Notes: a model not told the origin generated them from the letters alone. A stretch of DNA of 61,397 bases from an uncultured Bacteroidales bacterium (GCA_902489445.1 CABTZX010000006.1:1-61397), one strand, 5' to 3'. Positions 25,910-36,630 are shown, counted from the stretch's first letter. Translations and numbers: made by a program.

Positions 25910-28900
25910 ATGAAAAGAATCCCGGATACCAATAGAATAAGCTTTTCGAGAATACAACATCCGCTCGAATACCCAGACTTCCTCGAAGTTCAATTGAAGT
26001 CGTTCAAGGAGTTCTTCCAACTGGAAACTCCACCGGAGCAACGCAAAAAGGAGGGATTGTTTAAGGTTTTCAACGAAAACTTCCCCATCAAGGACACACG
26101 CAATAACTTTGTCCTTGAATTTGTGGATTATTCCGTTGACCCTCCCAAATTCTCGATTGATGAGTGTATCGCACGCGGGCTTACCTATAGCGTTCCTTTG
26201 AGAGCTAAGGTAAAGCTCTATTGCACCGACCCCGAACATACGGACTTCGCCACCGTAGGTAAGGATGTATTCTTAGGAAACATCCCCTATATGACGGAGA
26301 GCGGTACTTTTGTAATTAATGGTGCCGAACGGGTGGTTGTATCGCAGTTCCATCGTTCGCCGGGTGTATTCTTCAGCACTTCGCTTCATACATCGGGGAT
26401 CAAGCTCTATTCGGCACGTATTATTCCTTTTAGAGGTTCGTGGATTGAATTTTCTACCGATCCAGGAGACGTGCTGTATGCTTATTTGGATCGCAAAAAA
26501 AAGATCCCGGTTACTATGCTTCTCCGAGCAATGGGTTATGCAACGGATAGAGAAATACTTGCTCTGTTCGATATTGCAGAAGAAGTAAAGGTATCCAAAT
26601 CCACGCTCAAACCGTACTACGGACGTAATTTGGCGGAACGCATTTACCGCACCTATATGGAAGATATCCAAACGGATGCGGCAACCGGTGAAGTAACCCA
26701 GATGCCTCGTAGTGAGATTATTTTCGAACGTGACTCAGAACTTACCGAGGAAACTGCGGACAAGCTCATCGAACTGGGCTACGATACGGTATTATTGAAA
26801 AAGCAACCTAAGGAGGGCGAAAAGTCGGTTACTGCCGATATTATCTTTTCCACGCTTGAAAACGATAGTACCATTAATGATATTGACGCATGGAACTACA
26901 TCTTCCACCTGCAACGCGGTATCCAGCCGGCAGACGATAATGCGGCTAAGGAAGCGTTTAACAACCTATTCTTCTCCGAAAAACGTTACGACCTTGGAGA
27001 AGTAGGTAGATATCGGATCAACAAAAAGCTTGGGTTAACGATCGATCCTTCGGAAAGAGTATTAACTCAGGAAGACGTAGTCGGCATCATTAAATACATC
27101 ATCGAGTTGGTTGCATCGCGCACCAATATTGATGATATCGACCACTTGTCCAACCGTCGTATCCGTACGGTGGGCGAACAGCTGTACACGCAATTCGGTA
27201 TTGCGCTGTCGCGTATGGCTCGTACGGTTCGCGAACGTATGAATGTACGCGATAGCGAAGTCTTCACGCCGGAAGCGTTGATGAACTCCAAAACGATACC
27301 GGGCGTATTGAATAGCTTTTTCGGAACCGACCAGTTGTCCCAGTTTATGGATCAAACCAACCCATTGGCTGAAGTTACGCACAAGCGTCGTATCTCGGCA
27401 TTAGGTAAGGGTGGGTTGACCCGCGATCGCGCCGGCTTTGAAGTACGCGACGTACACTATACGCACTATGGTCGTCTCTGTCCTATTGAAACGCCGGAAG
27501 GACCTAATATCGGGTTGATTTCCTCGCTATGCGTTTATGCGAAGGTGAGCGATATGGGCTTTATCGAAACTCCCTACCGTGCTGTTAAGGATGGCAAGGT
27601 AGATTTTTCCGATAAGGGCTTGAAGTACTACTCTGCCGAAGAGGAAGAAGATAAATATGTGGCACAGGGTAACGCTCCCCTGAATGAGAAAGGAGAATTT
27701 ATCTTGGATAGGGTTAAATCGCGCTATGGTGCCGATTTCCCCGTTATCTCCCCGTCACAGGTTGACTTAATGGACGTATCTCCGTCACAGATCGCTTCTA
27801 TTGCGGCCTCGTTGATCCCCTTCTTGGAACACGATGACGCAAACCGCGCCTTGATGGGTTCAAACATGATGCGTCAGGCAGTGCCCTTACTGCGTCCGGA
27901 AGCTCCTATTGTGGGTACCGGTATTGAAGCGAAATTAGTACGGGATTCTCGTACTCAAATCGTAGCGGAAGGCGACGGAGAAGTGATCTACGCCGATGCC
28001 GATACGATTAAGGTTCGCTACGATAAATCGGAAAAGGAATTGTTTGTCAGCTTCGATCCTCCCATCAAAGTGTACAAACTGCCCAAGTTCCGCAAAACGA
28101 ACCAAAGTACCACCATCGACCTTAAGCCGATTTGTCGGGAAGGTCAGCGCGTAACCAAGGGACAAATATTGACCGAAGGCTACGCAACGCAAAATGGCGA
28201 ACTCGCTTTGGGACGTAATATTCTTGCTGCTTATATGCCGTGGAAGGGCTATAACTACGAGGATGCTATCGTACTTAACGAACGTATGGTACGCGAAGAT
28301 ATCTTTACTTCGGTACACGTGGATGAGTACGAATTGGAAGTGCGCGAAACAAAGCGTGGTATGGAAGAGCTTACCGGTGATATTCCTAACGTTAGTGAAG
28401 AAGCTACTAAGGAATTGGGTGCCGATGGGATTATCCGTATCGGGGCACACGTGGTTCCCGGTGATATATTGGTGGGTAAAATCACCCCCAAGGGTGAAAC
28501 GGACCCCACTCCGGAAGAAAAGTTGCTACGCGCTATTTTCGGAGAAAAAGCAGGCGATGTAAAGGATGCTTCCTTAAAGGCATCTCCTTCGCTGCATGGT
28601 GTGGTAATCGATACCAAGCTTTTCTCACGTGCCGATAGTGGACTGAGCCGTAAGGAACAGCGTGCCTTAACGCAGCGTTTTGAAGACGAATTGGAAGCTA
28701 AGAAAAAGGAAATTGACGAAATCTTCTTGGAAAAGCTTCTGAAACTTGTCAATAAGAAGGAAACCAACCGAATTGTAAACTATATCGGCGAAGAGTTGGT
28801 TAAGAAGGGCACTCCGCTCAGCAAGAAAGCGCTGGAACACGTTGTCTTTACGGAAGTATCCAATTCGGACTGGACAAACGATGCGGAAACCAACGAAATG

Positions 28901-29731
28901 GTGGGCATGTTGTTAGCCAACTATATGCGCAAAGTGAAGGAAACCGAAGCCGATTATCGTCGTCGTCAGTTAGACGAAGTGATCGGTGACGAGCTGCCCA
29001 CCGGTACAATGAAAAAGGCGAAAGTATACATCGCCAAGAAGCGCAAAATCCAAGTGGGCGACAAAATGGCAGGTCGTCACGGTAATAAGGGGATTGTATC
29101 CATAATTGTACGTCAGGAGGATATGCCTTTCTTGGCGGACGGAACGCCTGTTGATATCTGCTTGAACCCGCTGGGGGTACCTTCGCGAATGAACCTCGGC
29201 CAGCTGTTTGAAGCCATTCTGGCTTGGAGCGGACGTAAGCAAGGTGTAAAATACGCTACGCATATCTTTGACGGTGCCTCTTTGGAAGATATAGCCAAAG
29301 AAACCGAAAAGGCAGGTCTACCCAAGAACGGACGTACTCAGTTGTATGATGGTGGAACGGGTGAACCGTTTGACCAGCCCGCTACGGTAGGGGTTACCTA
29401 CTTCCTTAAGTTAGGACACATGGTGGACGACAAAATGCACGCACGTTCAATCGGGCCGTATTCGCTCATCACGCAGCAACCTCTCGGGGGTAAAGCTCAA
29501 TTTGGCGGACAGCGTTTCGGGGAAATGGAAGTTTGGGCGTTGGAAGCCTTTGGTGCTGCCCATATCCTACAGGAAATGCTAACGGTTAAGAGTGACGATA
29601 TGAGCGGTAGAAGTAAAGTATACGAATCTATCGTTAAAGGAACGCCCATGCCTGAACCCGGTATACCGGAATCACTGAATGTGCTGTTCAATGAATTGAA
29701 GGGACTTGGATTGAGTCTGACATTAGAATAA
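25910..29731 (+). CDS. rpoB: RNA polymerase beta subunit
   Basis: 1273 residues. The rifampicin region is intact (FFGTDQLSQFMDQTNPLAEVTHKRRISALGKGG region), followed by HYTHYGRLCPIETPEGPNIG, GYNYEDAIVLNERM and the C-terminal GGKAQFGGQRFGEMEVWALE. Catalyses RNA synthesis with RpoC. It lies 166 bases after rplL and 38 before rpoC. Confidence 0.98.
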   Translation: MKRIPDTNRISFSRIQHPLEYPDFLEVQLKSFKEFFQLETPPEQRKKEGLFKVFNENFPIKDTRNNFVLEFVDYSVDPPKFSIDECIARGLTYSVPLRAKVKLYCTDPEHTDFATVGKDVFLGNIPYMTESGTFVINGAERVVVSQFHRSPGVFFSTSLHTSGIKLYSARIIPFRGSWIEFSTDPGDVLYAYLDRKKKIPVTMLLRAMGYATDREILALFDIAEEVKVSKSTLKPYYGRNLAERIYRTYMEDIQTDAATGEVTQMPRSEIIFERDSELTEETADKLIELGYDTVLLKKQPKEGEKSVTADIIFSTLENDSTINDIDAWNYIFHLQRGIQPADDNAAKEAFNNLFFSEKRYDLGEVGRYRINKKLGLTIDPSERVLTQEDVVGIIKYIIELVASRTNIDDIDHLSNRRIRTVGEQLYTQFGIALSRMARTVRERMNVRDSEVFTPEALMNSKTIPGVLNSFFGTDQLSQFMDQTNPLAEVTHKRRISALGKGGLTRDRAGFEVRDVHYTHYGRLCPIETPEGPNIGLISSLCVYAKVSDMGFIETPYRAVKDGKVDFSDKGLKYYSAEEEEDKYVAQGNAPLNEKGEFILDRVKSRYGADFPVISPSQVDLMDVSPSQIASIAASLIPFLEHDDANRALMGSNMMRQAVPLLRPEAPIVGTGIEAKLVRDSRTQIVAEGDGEVIYADADTIKVRYDKSEKELFVSFDPPIKVYKLPKFRKTNQSTTIDLKPICREGQRVTKGQILTEGYATQNGELALGRNILAAYMPWKGYNYEDAIVLNERMVREDIFTSVHVDEYELEVRETKRGMEELTGDIPNVSEEATKELGADGIIRIGAHVVPGDILVGKITPKGETDPTPEEKLLRAIFGEKAGDVKDASLKASPSLHGVVIDTKLFSRADSGLSRKEQRALTQRFEDELEAKKKEIDEIFLEKLLKLVNKKETNRIVNYIGEELVKKGTPLSKKALEHVVFTEVSNSDWTNDAETNEMVGMLLANYMRKVKETEADYRRRQLDEVIGDELPTGTMKKAKVYIAKKRKIQVGDKMAGRHGNKGIVSIIVRQEDMPFLADGTPVDICLNPLGVPSRMNLGQLFEAILAWSGRKQGVKYATHIFDGASLEDIAKETEKAGLPKNGRTQLYDGGTGEPFDQPATVGVTYFLKLGHMVDDKMHARSIGPYSLITQQPLGGKAQFGGQRFGEMEVWALEAFGAAHILQEMLTVKSDDMSGRSKVYESIVKGTPMPEPGIPESLNVLFNELKGLGLSLTLE

Positions 29732-29769
29732 TACGTTGTAGAGTACGAGCAGACTAAAAGGAAAAGAAT

Positions 29770-32700
29770 ATGGCCTTCAGAAAGGATAATAAGATAAAGA
29801 GCAATTTCTCCTCTATTCGTATTTCTTTGGCTTCTCCGGAAGAAATTAAAGAAAACTCGCATGGAGAAGTACTTCGTCACGAAACGGTAAGCTATCGTAC
29901 ATACAAGCCCGAAAGGGATGGTTTGTACTGCGAACGTATTTTCGGACCGGTTAAGGATTACGAGTGCCATTGCGGTAAGTACAAAGGAAATAAGTACAAA
30001 GGCATCACTTGCGATCGTTGCGGTGTTGAAGTAACGCAAAAAATGGTGCGTCGCGAGCGCATGGGTCACATTCAGCTGAATGTACCCGTGGTGCATGTTT
30101 GGTATTCGCGTTCCAATCCTAATAAGATAGGGCATTTGCTGGGCTTGAGCAGTAAGGTGCTGAATAGCATTATCTACTATCAGGCATACGTGGTGCTCCA
30201 ACCGGGTATTTTCAGCTGTCCCGATGATATGGATCCCGAAAGCGATGAAGCAAAGGAAGCCGGATACGTTACCCATTATCAGATTATTTCCAACCCGGAA
30301 TACGATATGATAATGGATCGCATTTATCGTGAGCAACCCGAAAACCAAAAGCTGGATAACAGCGATCCGAATAAATTTATCGCAAAGAGCGGCGGAGAAG
30401 CTCTACTGGATATGTTGCGCAACCTTGACCTTGACGCTCTTTCCGATGAGTTAAGGCATAAGGCGCAGACGGAAACGTCGCAGCAACGCAAGCAGGAAGC
30501 GCTCAAGCGTCTGCCCACTGTGGAAGCTTTCCGTGCCTCCAAGGATATCAATAAGCCGGAATGGATGATTATGCAGGTTATCCCCGTTATTCCTCCGGAT
30601 TTGAGACCGCTGATGCCACTTGATGGTGGACGATTTGCTTCCAGCGATTTGAACGAATTATATATCAAGGTTATTACCCGAAATAATCGATTGGCACGCT
30701 TCTTTGAGCAGGAAAGCCCGGATGTAATCGTACGTCAGGAAAAACGTATGCTTCAGGAAGCTGTGGATGCTCTGTTCGATAACTCCAACAAGAACAGCGC
30801 CATCACTAGTGATAATGGTCGCCCGTTCAAGAGTCTTTCCGATAGCATTAAGGGTAAACAGGGTCGTTTCCGTCAGAACTTGCTTGGTAAGCGTGTGGAC
30901 TATTCGGCTCGTTCCGTAATTGTGGTCGGTCCGGAGCTGAAAATGAATGAGTGCGGTTTGCCTAAAGATATGGCGGCTGAACTCTACAAACCGTTCATTA
31001 TGCGTAAGCTTATCGAACGCGGTATCGTTAAAACGGAAAAGAGTGCCAAAAGGATTGTAGATAGAAGAGATCCCATCATTTGGGAAATCGTTGAAAACGT
31101 AATTAAGGGGCATCCGGTTATGTTGAACCGTGCTCCAACACTTCACCGTTTGGGTATTCAGTCCTATCAGCCCAAATTGATCGAAGGAAAGGCTATTCAG
31201 CTTTCGCCGCTAAGTTGTACCGCATTTAATGCCGACTTTGACGGTGACCAAATGGCTGTACACCTTCCTTTGAGTAACGAAGCTATTGCCGAAGCTCAGC
31301 TGTTAATGCTCGCTTCGCATAACATCCTCAATCCTGCGAGCGGTGAGCCTATCACCGTACCTTCTCAGGATATGGTGCTGGGGCTTTACTATATCACCAA
31401 GTTGCGCACCGGTTCTAAGGGCGAAGGGCTCACTTTCTATGGAGCTGAGGAAGCCTTTATCGCTTACGATTGTGGTCAGGTTGATTTGCACGCGCCCATT
31501 AAGGTTTACGTGGATACGGTTAATGAGAAAGGCGAGCATATCAAGGAAATGACCGAAACGTCAGTAGGTCGTTTGATGTTTAATCAACGTGTTCCTGCTG
31601 ATGTGGGCTACATCAATCAACTTGTAAGTAAATCCTCCCTCAAAAAGATAATTAAGTTAGTGCTCAAAGTGTGCGGCGTAGCACGCACGGCACAGTTCCT
31701 GGACGATGTAAAGAGCTTAGGTTACTATATGTCGTTTAAGGGCGGACTTTCGTTCAATATTGAGGATGTAATCGTTCCTTCCGATAAAAAGGACATTATT
31801 GGAGATGCCCAGGGTGAAGCCGATGAAATCATTATGGCGAACCAGATGGGGCAGATCAATGCCGAAAAGCGTTACAACGAACTTGTCGATTTGTGGACTA
31901 AAACCACCGATAAGCTCACCAACCGCGTAATGGAGGAATTCAAAAACGATAACCAAGGATTTAACAGTATCTACATGATGCTGGATTCCGGAGCGCGTGG
32001 TAGTACGAACCAGATTAGGCAGCTCGCCGGTATGCGTGGCTTGATGGCTAAGCCGCAAAAGAGTGGTAGTGGTGGCGGTTCCGTTATTGAAAACCCCATT
32101 ATATCCAACTTCTTGGAAGGGCTTAGCGTGCTGGAGTACTTCATTTCAACGCACGGTGCGCGTAAGGGGCTTACCGATACGGCTCTGAAAACGGCGGATG
32201 CCGGATACCTGACGCGTCGTTTGGTAGACGTATCGCAGGATTCTATCATTACCGAAGAGGATTGCGGTACCCTCCGTGGCTTGGAAGCAACGGAAATTGT
32301 GGATAGCAACGATAATGTTATCGCTTCCCTCTATAAGCGTATTGTGGGTCGTGTAGCACTTAACGATGTGATTCATCCGGTTACGGGCAAAGTGATCGTT
32401 AAGGCGGGCGAAGAAATCAGGGAGCAGCAAGCAGAGGAAATTGAAAACTCACCCATTAAGTCGGTTGAAATTCGTTCCGTGCTCACTTGCGATGCCAAGA
32501 GGGGTCTTTGCGCAAAATGCTACGGACGTAACTTGGCTACCAACCGCTTGGTTGAAAAGGGCGAAGTGGTGGGCGTTATCGCGGCTCAGTCCATTGGGGA
32601 ACCGGGAACGCAGTTAACACTTCGTACGTTCCACGCCGGTGGTGTTGCGGATAGCGAAAAGATCAATAAGAGCATCAAGTCGAAGCTTGAAGGCGAACTT

Positions 32701-34152
32701 GAGTTTACCTATCTAACTACACTCAATCCGCCTAAGAGCAGTGGCGACGTAAAGGGCAAGATCGTGATCAGTCGTACGGCTGAAATGCGTATCGTTGATC
32801 CGGAAACGCGCACGCTACTTAAGCAATACGATATACCTTACGGCTCGCACCTCTATTTTGAGCCCGGCGACAAGGTTAAACCCGGTGACGTTCTGGTCGA
32901 CTGGGACCCCTTCAATACCGTACTTATTGCCGATGTGAGCGGTAAGATCGTGTACGAAAACCTCAAAGAAGGAGCAACATACAAGGTTGATATCGACGCG
33001 GCGAGCGGTTATCGCGATTGCTACATTATTGAAGGTAAGGACAAGAAGGTTATCCCCACGCTGAAGATTGTGGATAAAGCAGGCGAAGTTCTGCGTAGTT
33101 TCTCACTTCCCGTCAGCTGCCGTCTCTCCGTAATGCCAGAAAGCAAGGATATGTCCATTGAAGCGGGCGAGGAATTGTACAAGATTCCGCGCACCTTCAG
33201 CTCGGCGGGCGATATTACGGGCGGTCTGCCTCGTGTACAGCAATTGGTGGAAGCGCGCGATCCGTCCAATCCTGCCATCCTTTCGGAAGTGGATGGTGAG
33301 GTTACGTTCGGCAAAATCACCCGCAACCAGCAGGTGCTTACCGTAACTACCAACCTCGGCGAAGTGCGCAAATACTCCATACCTATCAAGAGCCATATAT
33401 TGGTTCAGGATAAAGATATGGTGCGCGCCGGAACGCCCTTAACCGAAGGAGCCGTTAAACCGAGTGATATTCTCGCAATTATGGGGCCAACCGCGCTTCA
33501 GGAGTACATTGTTAACGAAATTCAATCCGTTTACCGCAAGCAAAACGTTGAGATTAACGATAAGCACTTCGAAGTAATTGTGCGCCAAATGATGCGTAAG
33601 GCAATGATCCTTGATCCGGGCGATACGATGTTCCTTGATGGGGATATTATCGATAAATCCGATATTCAGGAAGAAAACGATGCTCTTTGGGGCAAGCAAG
33701 TCATTCTGGATGCCGGTGACTCCGATAAATATCGTGCCGGACGTATACTCACTGCGCCCGAAGTTCGCGATGAAAACAGCTCTCTCAGCCGTCGTGACCT
33801 CAAAACGATGACTGTACGCGATACTATTCCTGCTACCAGCCGACAAGTTTTGCAGGGAATTACGCGCGCCTCACTTCGCTCCAAAGGCTTCATGAGTGCC
33901 GCCTCTTTCCAAGAAACTACCAAGGTATTGACCGATGCGGCTATCAACGGACGCACGGACTACCTGCTCGGTTTGAAGGAAAATGTAATCTGCGGGCACC
34001 TTATCCCTGCCGGTACCGGATTGGCGGATTGGCGCAAGATGACTGTGATGCCGCGCGAAGACTACGAACGCTTGGAAGCTGAACGCAAGGCTACCGGTCA
34101 CGATGTGGCTTATGCACACGACGATGCCTCCGAGGGAACGCGTGAAGAATAA
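29770..34152 (+). CDS. rpoC: RNA polymerase beta' subunit
   Basis: 1460 residues. The N-terminal zinc site is CHCGKY...CDRCG, the catalytic Mg loop is NADFDGDQMAVH, and the second zinc site is CDAKRGLCAKCYGRN. QSIGEPGTQLTLRTFHAGG marks the trigger-loop region. It ends the rightward translation/transcription block and is followed by a strong terminator. Confidence 0.98.
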   Translation: MAFRKDNKIKSNFSSIRISLASPEEIKENSHGEVLRHETVSYRTYKPERDGLYCERIFGPVKDYECHCGKYKGNKYKGITCDRCGVEVTQKMVRRERMGHIQLNVPVVHVWYSRSNPNKIGHLLGLSSKVLNSIIYYQAYVVLQPGIFSCPDDMDPESDEAKEAGYVTHYQIISNPEYDMIMDRIYREQPENQKLDNSDPNKFIAKSGGEALLDMLRNLDLDALSDELRHKAQTETSQQRKQEALKRLPTVEAFRASKDINKPEWMIMQVIPVIPPDLRPLMPLDGGRFASSDLNELYIKVITRNNRLARFFEQESPDVIVRQEKRMLQEAVDALFDNSNKNSAITSDNGRPFKSLSDSIKGKQGRFRQNLLGKRVDYSARSVIVVGPELKMNECGLPKDMAAELYKPFIMRKLIERGIVKTEKSAKRIVDRRDPIIWEIVENVIKGHPVMLNRAPTLHRLGIQSYQPKLIEGKAIQLSPLSCTAFNADFDGDQMAVHLPLSNEAIAEAQLLMLASHNILNPASGEPITVPSQDMVLGLYYITKLRTGSKGEGLTFYGAEEAFIAYDCGQVDLHAPIKVYVDTVNEKGEHIKEMTETSVGRLMFNQRVPADVGYINQLVSKSSLKKIIKLVLKVCGVARTAQFLDDVKSLGYYMSFKGGLSFNIEDVIVPSDKKDIIGDAQGEADEIIMANQMGQINAEKRYNELVDLWTKTTDKLTNRVMEEFKNDNQGFNSIYMMLDSGARGSTNQIRQLAGMRGLMAKPQKSGSGGGSVIENPIISNFLEGLSVLEYFISTHGARKGLTDTALKTADAGYLTRRLVDVSQDSIITEEDCGTLRGLEATEIVDSNDNVIASLYKRIVGRVALNDVIHPVTGKVIVKAGEEIREQQAEEIENSPIKSVEIRSVLTCDAKRGLCAKCYGRNLATNRLVEKGEVVGVIAAQSIGEPGTQLTLRTFHAGGVADSEKINKSIKSKLEGELEFTYLTTLNPPKSSGDVKGKIVISRTAEMRIVDPETRTLLKQYDIPYGSHLYFEPGDKVKPGDVLVDWDPFNTVLIADVSGKIVYENLKEGATYKVDIDAASGYRDCYIIEGKDKKVIPTLKIVDKAGEVLRSFSLPVSCRLSVMPESKDMSIEAGEELYKIPRTFSSAGDITGGLPRVQQLVEARDPSNPAILSEVDGEVTFGKITRNQQVLTVTTNLGEVRKYSIPIKSHILVQDKDMVRAGTPLTEGAVKPSDILAIMGPTALQEYIVNEIQSVYRKQNVEINDKHFEVIVRQMMRKAMILDPGDTMFLDGDIIDKSDIQEENDALWGKQVILDAGDSDKYRAGRILTAPEVRDENSSLSRRDLKTMTVRDTIPATSRQVLQGITRASLRSKGFMSAASFQETTKVLTDAAINGRTDYLLGLKENVICGHLIPAGTGLADWRKMTVMPREDYERLEAERKATGHDVAYAHDDASEGTREE

Positions 34153-34192
34153 GAAAGAAGTAAGTTTTCTTTTCATAATGAAGAATGGTTGG

Positions 34193-34233
34193 GGAGGCGT
34201 GTCCGTTTAAGAGCGGACGCGCCTCCTTTTTTT
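34193..34233 (+). terminator. Rho-independent terminator after rpoC
   Basis: GGAGGCGTGTCCG pairs with CGGACGCGCCTCC around an 8-base loop, with one G-T pair, and is followed by seven T. The T tract ends only a few bases before the pdxB ATG at 34238. Confidence 0.9.
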
Positions 34234-34237
34234 GCCT

Positions 34238-35377
34238 ATGATTCGACTTATTGTTGATAAAGCAATCCCCTATTTGGATGCCGTTTTACCCCGTTATTTT
34301 GACGTTTTGTTCCTTCCGGCGGCACAAATAACCCGCAACGCGATTCGCGATTTTGGTGCGGACGCACTCATTATTCGTACCGTAACGCGCTGCAACGAAC
34401 AGCTTTTATCCGGAACAAAGGTGCGCTTTATCGCCACCGCCACTGCCGGCAGCGACCATATCGACCGTGACTATTGCCGCGCCCAAGGTATTTGTGTGGC
34501 GGATGCCGCCGGTTGCAATGCTCCCGCCGTGGCACAATGGCTCTTTGCCGCATTGGCGCGCCGAGCCGTACGGGCACAACGTCCGCTCACGGAAGAGCGT
34601 ATCGGCATCGTTGGTGTAGGGCACGTGGGTAGCGCTGTGGCGCAGCAAGCGCGCATCATTGGCTGCAAAACGCTCCTGTGCGACCCACCGCTTGAAAGCA
34701 AAAATAGCAAACTGTCGTTCAATTCATTGGATACGCTTGCGCAAAACTGCACGTTGCTCACCTTTCACGTTCCCCTCACGCGTGACGGATTGTATCCCAC
34801 TTTTCATCTGATTAACCGCGAATTAATCCAAAAGTTATCGTCCGAAACGGCACTCGTTAACGCTTCGCGTGGAGCGGTTGCCTGCACTGAGGAGCTAATC
34901 GAAGCGCGAAAATCCGGAGCCGTTGGCGATCTTCTGATAGATTGCTGGGAGGGCGAGCCGAACATCAATACCGAGCTTCTTGCGCTTGCTCATACGGCAA
35001 CGCCGCACATAGCCGGCTATTCCGCTGAAAGCAAGGCGCGCAGCAGTCGCTGTGCCGTAGCGGCAGTTGCCAACTTCTTCGGAATTGACGCGCTCCATAC
35101 AGATCTGCTGAACCAAATTGCCCCACCTGCTCCGGAAAACAACTATATTGATGCCTCCGACTTTGGCGACTATACCCTCGAGAAGTCCCTCCTCGCCACG
35201 GTTTCCATTACTCAAACTGAGCAGAAACTGCGTTCCGAATCAGCATATTTTGAGCAACTCCGCACCACATATCCCTACCATCGCGAGCCCTCTGCGTGGA
35301 TAGTGCAGCACGTCACTCCACGCTACCGCGAACAGCTGAGCGCTCTCGGCTTCCGTCTCGCCAAATCTAAAGCATAG
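34238..35377 (+). CDS. pdxB: 4-phosphoerythronate dehydrogenase (PdxB)
   Basis: 379 residues, a D-2-hydroxyacid dehydrogenase of the PdxB type. It acts in the DXP-independent pyridoxal-phosphate pathway, oxidising 4-phosphoerythronate. The NAD fold is RIGIVGVGHVGSAVAQQA, catalytic segments include NASRGAVACTEEL and DCWEGEPN, and the His is in TATPHIAGYS. The ATG at 34238 abuts the rpoC terminator and leaves little room for a separate promoter, so limited read-through may feed it. Its 3' end is repeated downstream. Confidence 0.9.
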   Translation: MIRLIVDKAIPYLDAVLPRYFDVLFLPAAQITRNAIRDFGADALIIRTVTRCNEQLLSGTKVRFIATATAGSDHIDRDYCRAQGICVADAAGCNAPAVAQWLFAALARRAVRAQRPLTEERIGIVGVGHVGSAVAQQARIIGCKTLLCDPPLESKNSKLSFNSLDTLAQNCTLLTFHVPLTRDGLYPTFHLINRELIQKLSSETALVNASRGAVACTEELIEARKSGAVGDLLIDCWEGEPNINTELLALAHTATPHIAGYSAESKARSSRCAVAAVANFFGIDALHTDLLNQIAPPAPENNYIDASDFGDYTLEKSLLATVSITQTEQKLRSESAYFEQLRTTYPYHREPSAWIVQHVTPRYREQLSALGFRLAKSKA

Positions 35378-35400
35378 GTTTCTTCCGCTCATCCCTTTTG

Positions 35401-35516
35401 TTGAGCAACTCCGCACCACATATCCCTACCATCGCGAGCCCTCTGCGTGGACAGTGCAGCATGCCACTCCACGCTACCGCGACCAGCTGAGCACGCTCGG
35501 CTTCCGTCTCGCCTAA
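35401..35516 (+). pseudogene. Duplicated 3' tail of pdxB
   Basis: 113 bases (35401-35513) repeat 35250-35362 at about 95% identity (six differences by eye). In frame they encode a close copy of the last 38 or so PdxB residues and end at a TAA right after FRLA. There is no start or upstream body. The differences are mostly amino-acid changing, as expected for a relic under no constraint. Confidence 0.8.
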
Positions 35517-35546
35517 TGTGTTCCCTCGTTTCCCCATACCTCCCCA

Positions 35547-35810
35547 CGCTTTCCTACGTACCCTCTCAATCGTTTCTACGTAAATACTCAACTGTTTCTA
35601 CGTAGATCCTTAACCATTTGTATATACATCCTCTACAAATCCTTTAAAGAAGTTGTACAAATCGTTTAAATGATTTGTATGAATTATTTTAAGTATTCGT
35701 ATAAATCCCTTTAATGATTTATCGAGAAGGTACGTACAAGAGATCGGAAAGGATGCAAGAAACGATCGAGAAGCATCGAACAAACGATCGAGAAGGTTGG
35801 TACGAGTAAA
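35547..35810. repeat. Composite 22-bp array, copy C
   Basis: Twelve units without an indel. Left block at 35547, 35569, 35591 and 35613 (cores TACGTA, TACGTA, TACGTA, TATATA). Central block at 35635, 35657, 35679 and 35701 (TTTAAA-type cores). Right block at 35723, 35745, 35767 and 35789 (GAGAAGG-type). Two further ACGAGGG repeats at 35833 and 35855 keep the 22-base spacing. The remaining gap to ferritin holds only its promoter. Confidence 0.88.
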
Positions 35811-35947
35811 GGAGGCCCATTGATGTGTTGAGACGAGGGTAGAGGTGGCGGTGCACGAGGGGATGGGGAAGATCGGATGGAAGAATAATGGATGAGCGGA
35901 AAGTTCAGGATAGAGGGAGCAGGGAAGAAGCATCGTTTGCGGAAAGG

Positions 35948-35978
35948 TTGCAAATTGCTTTGTTTTTTTATAACTTAG
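35948..35978 (+). promoter_or_regulatory. Putative ferritin promoter
   Basis: TTG at 35948-35950 and TAACTTAG at 35971-35978 with 20 bases between. The -7 box differs from TAnnTTTG at one base. It lies 35 bases before the ferritin ATG. Confidence 0.4.
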
Positions 35979-36012
35979 CAGTGCGAAAGAAAACCTATAG
36001 GAAAAGACAATT

Positions 36013-36492
36013 ATGTTATCAAAAACATTACAAGATGCCCTAAACAAGCAGATCGTTGAAGAACTTTATTCTGCAAACCTTTATATGGCGATGGCTTATG
36101 CTATGGATGGGCTCGGCTTTAGCGGCTGTGCGCATTGGTTGAAGAAGCAATCGGCCGAAGAAACGGCTCACGCGCAAAAGATGGGAGAATTTATCATCAA
36201 GCGCGGAGGCGAAGTTAAGTTGGGAGCGATCTCGGCGGTAAAAGGAACGTGGAAAGATCCTCTGACTACGTTCGAAGAAGCATACAAGCACGAATGCCAC
36301 ATAAGCGAATGCATCCACAAGTTGCTTGATTTGGCACGCGAACATGATGACAAACCGATGCAATCTTTCTGCTGGAAGTTTGTTGAAGAGCAGGTTGAAG
36401 AGGAAGAGGTAGCAAGCGGTATTGTGGATATGCTCCGCAATATGGGCAACGGCACCATATTCCCGCTCGATCATGCTCTGGGTGAGCGTTAA
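36013..36492 (+). CDS. ftn: Ferritin
   Basis: Iron-storage protein of the bacterial non-haem ferritin type, 159 residues. Ferroxidase ligands are visible: Glu in NKQIVEELYSANLYM, Glu and His in SAEETAHAQKM, and Glu/Gln in EEQVEEEEV. It should form a 24-subunit shell that oxidises and stores iron. No uptake gene is directly joined to it, although a TonB-dependent receptor follows about 200 bases downstream on its own promoter. Confidence 0.95.
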   Translation: MLSKTLQDALNKQIVEELYSANLYMAMAYAMDGLGFSGCAHWLKKQSAEETAHAQKMGEFIIKRGGEVKLGAISAVKGTWKDPLTTFEEAYKHECHISECIHKLLDLAREHDDKPMQSFCWKFVEEQVEEEEVASGIVDMLRNMGNGTIFPLDHALGER

Positions 36493-36630
36493 TTAGAGCG
36501 TACCAAATAATCCACTTATCTCGAAGCGCATCCGAAGGAAATCCCTCGTTGATGCGCTTCGTTGGTAACGGATCGATGCTCCGTACCGGTACGTAATTGA
36601 GTTATTTACCACAATGTAACAAAATGACAC

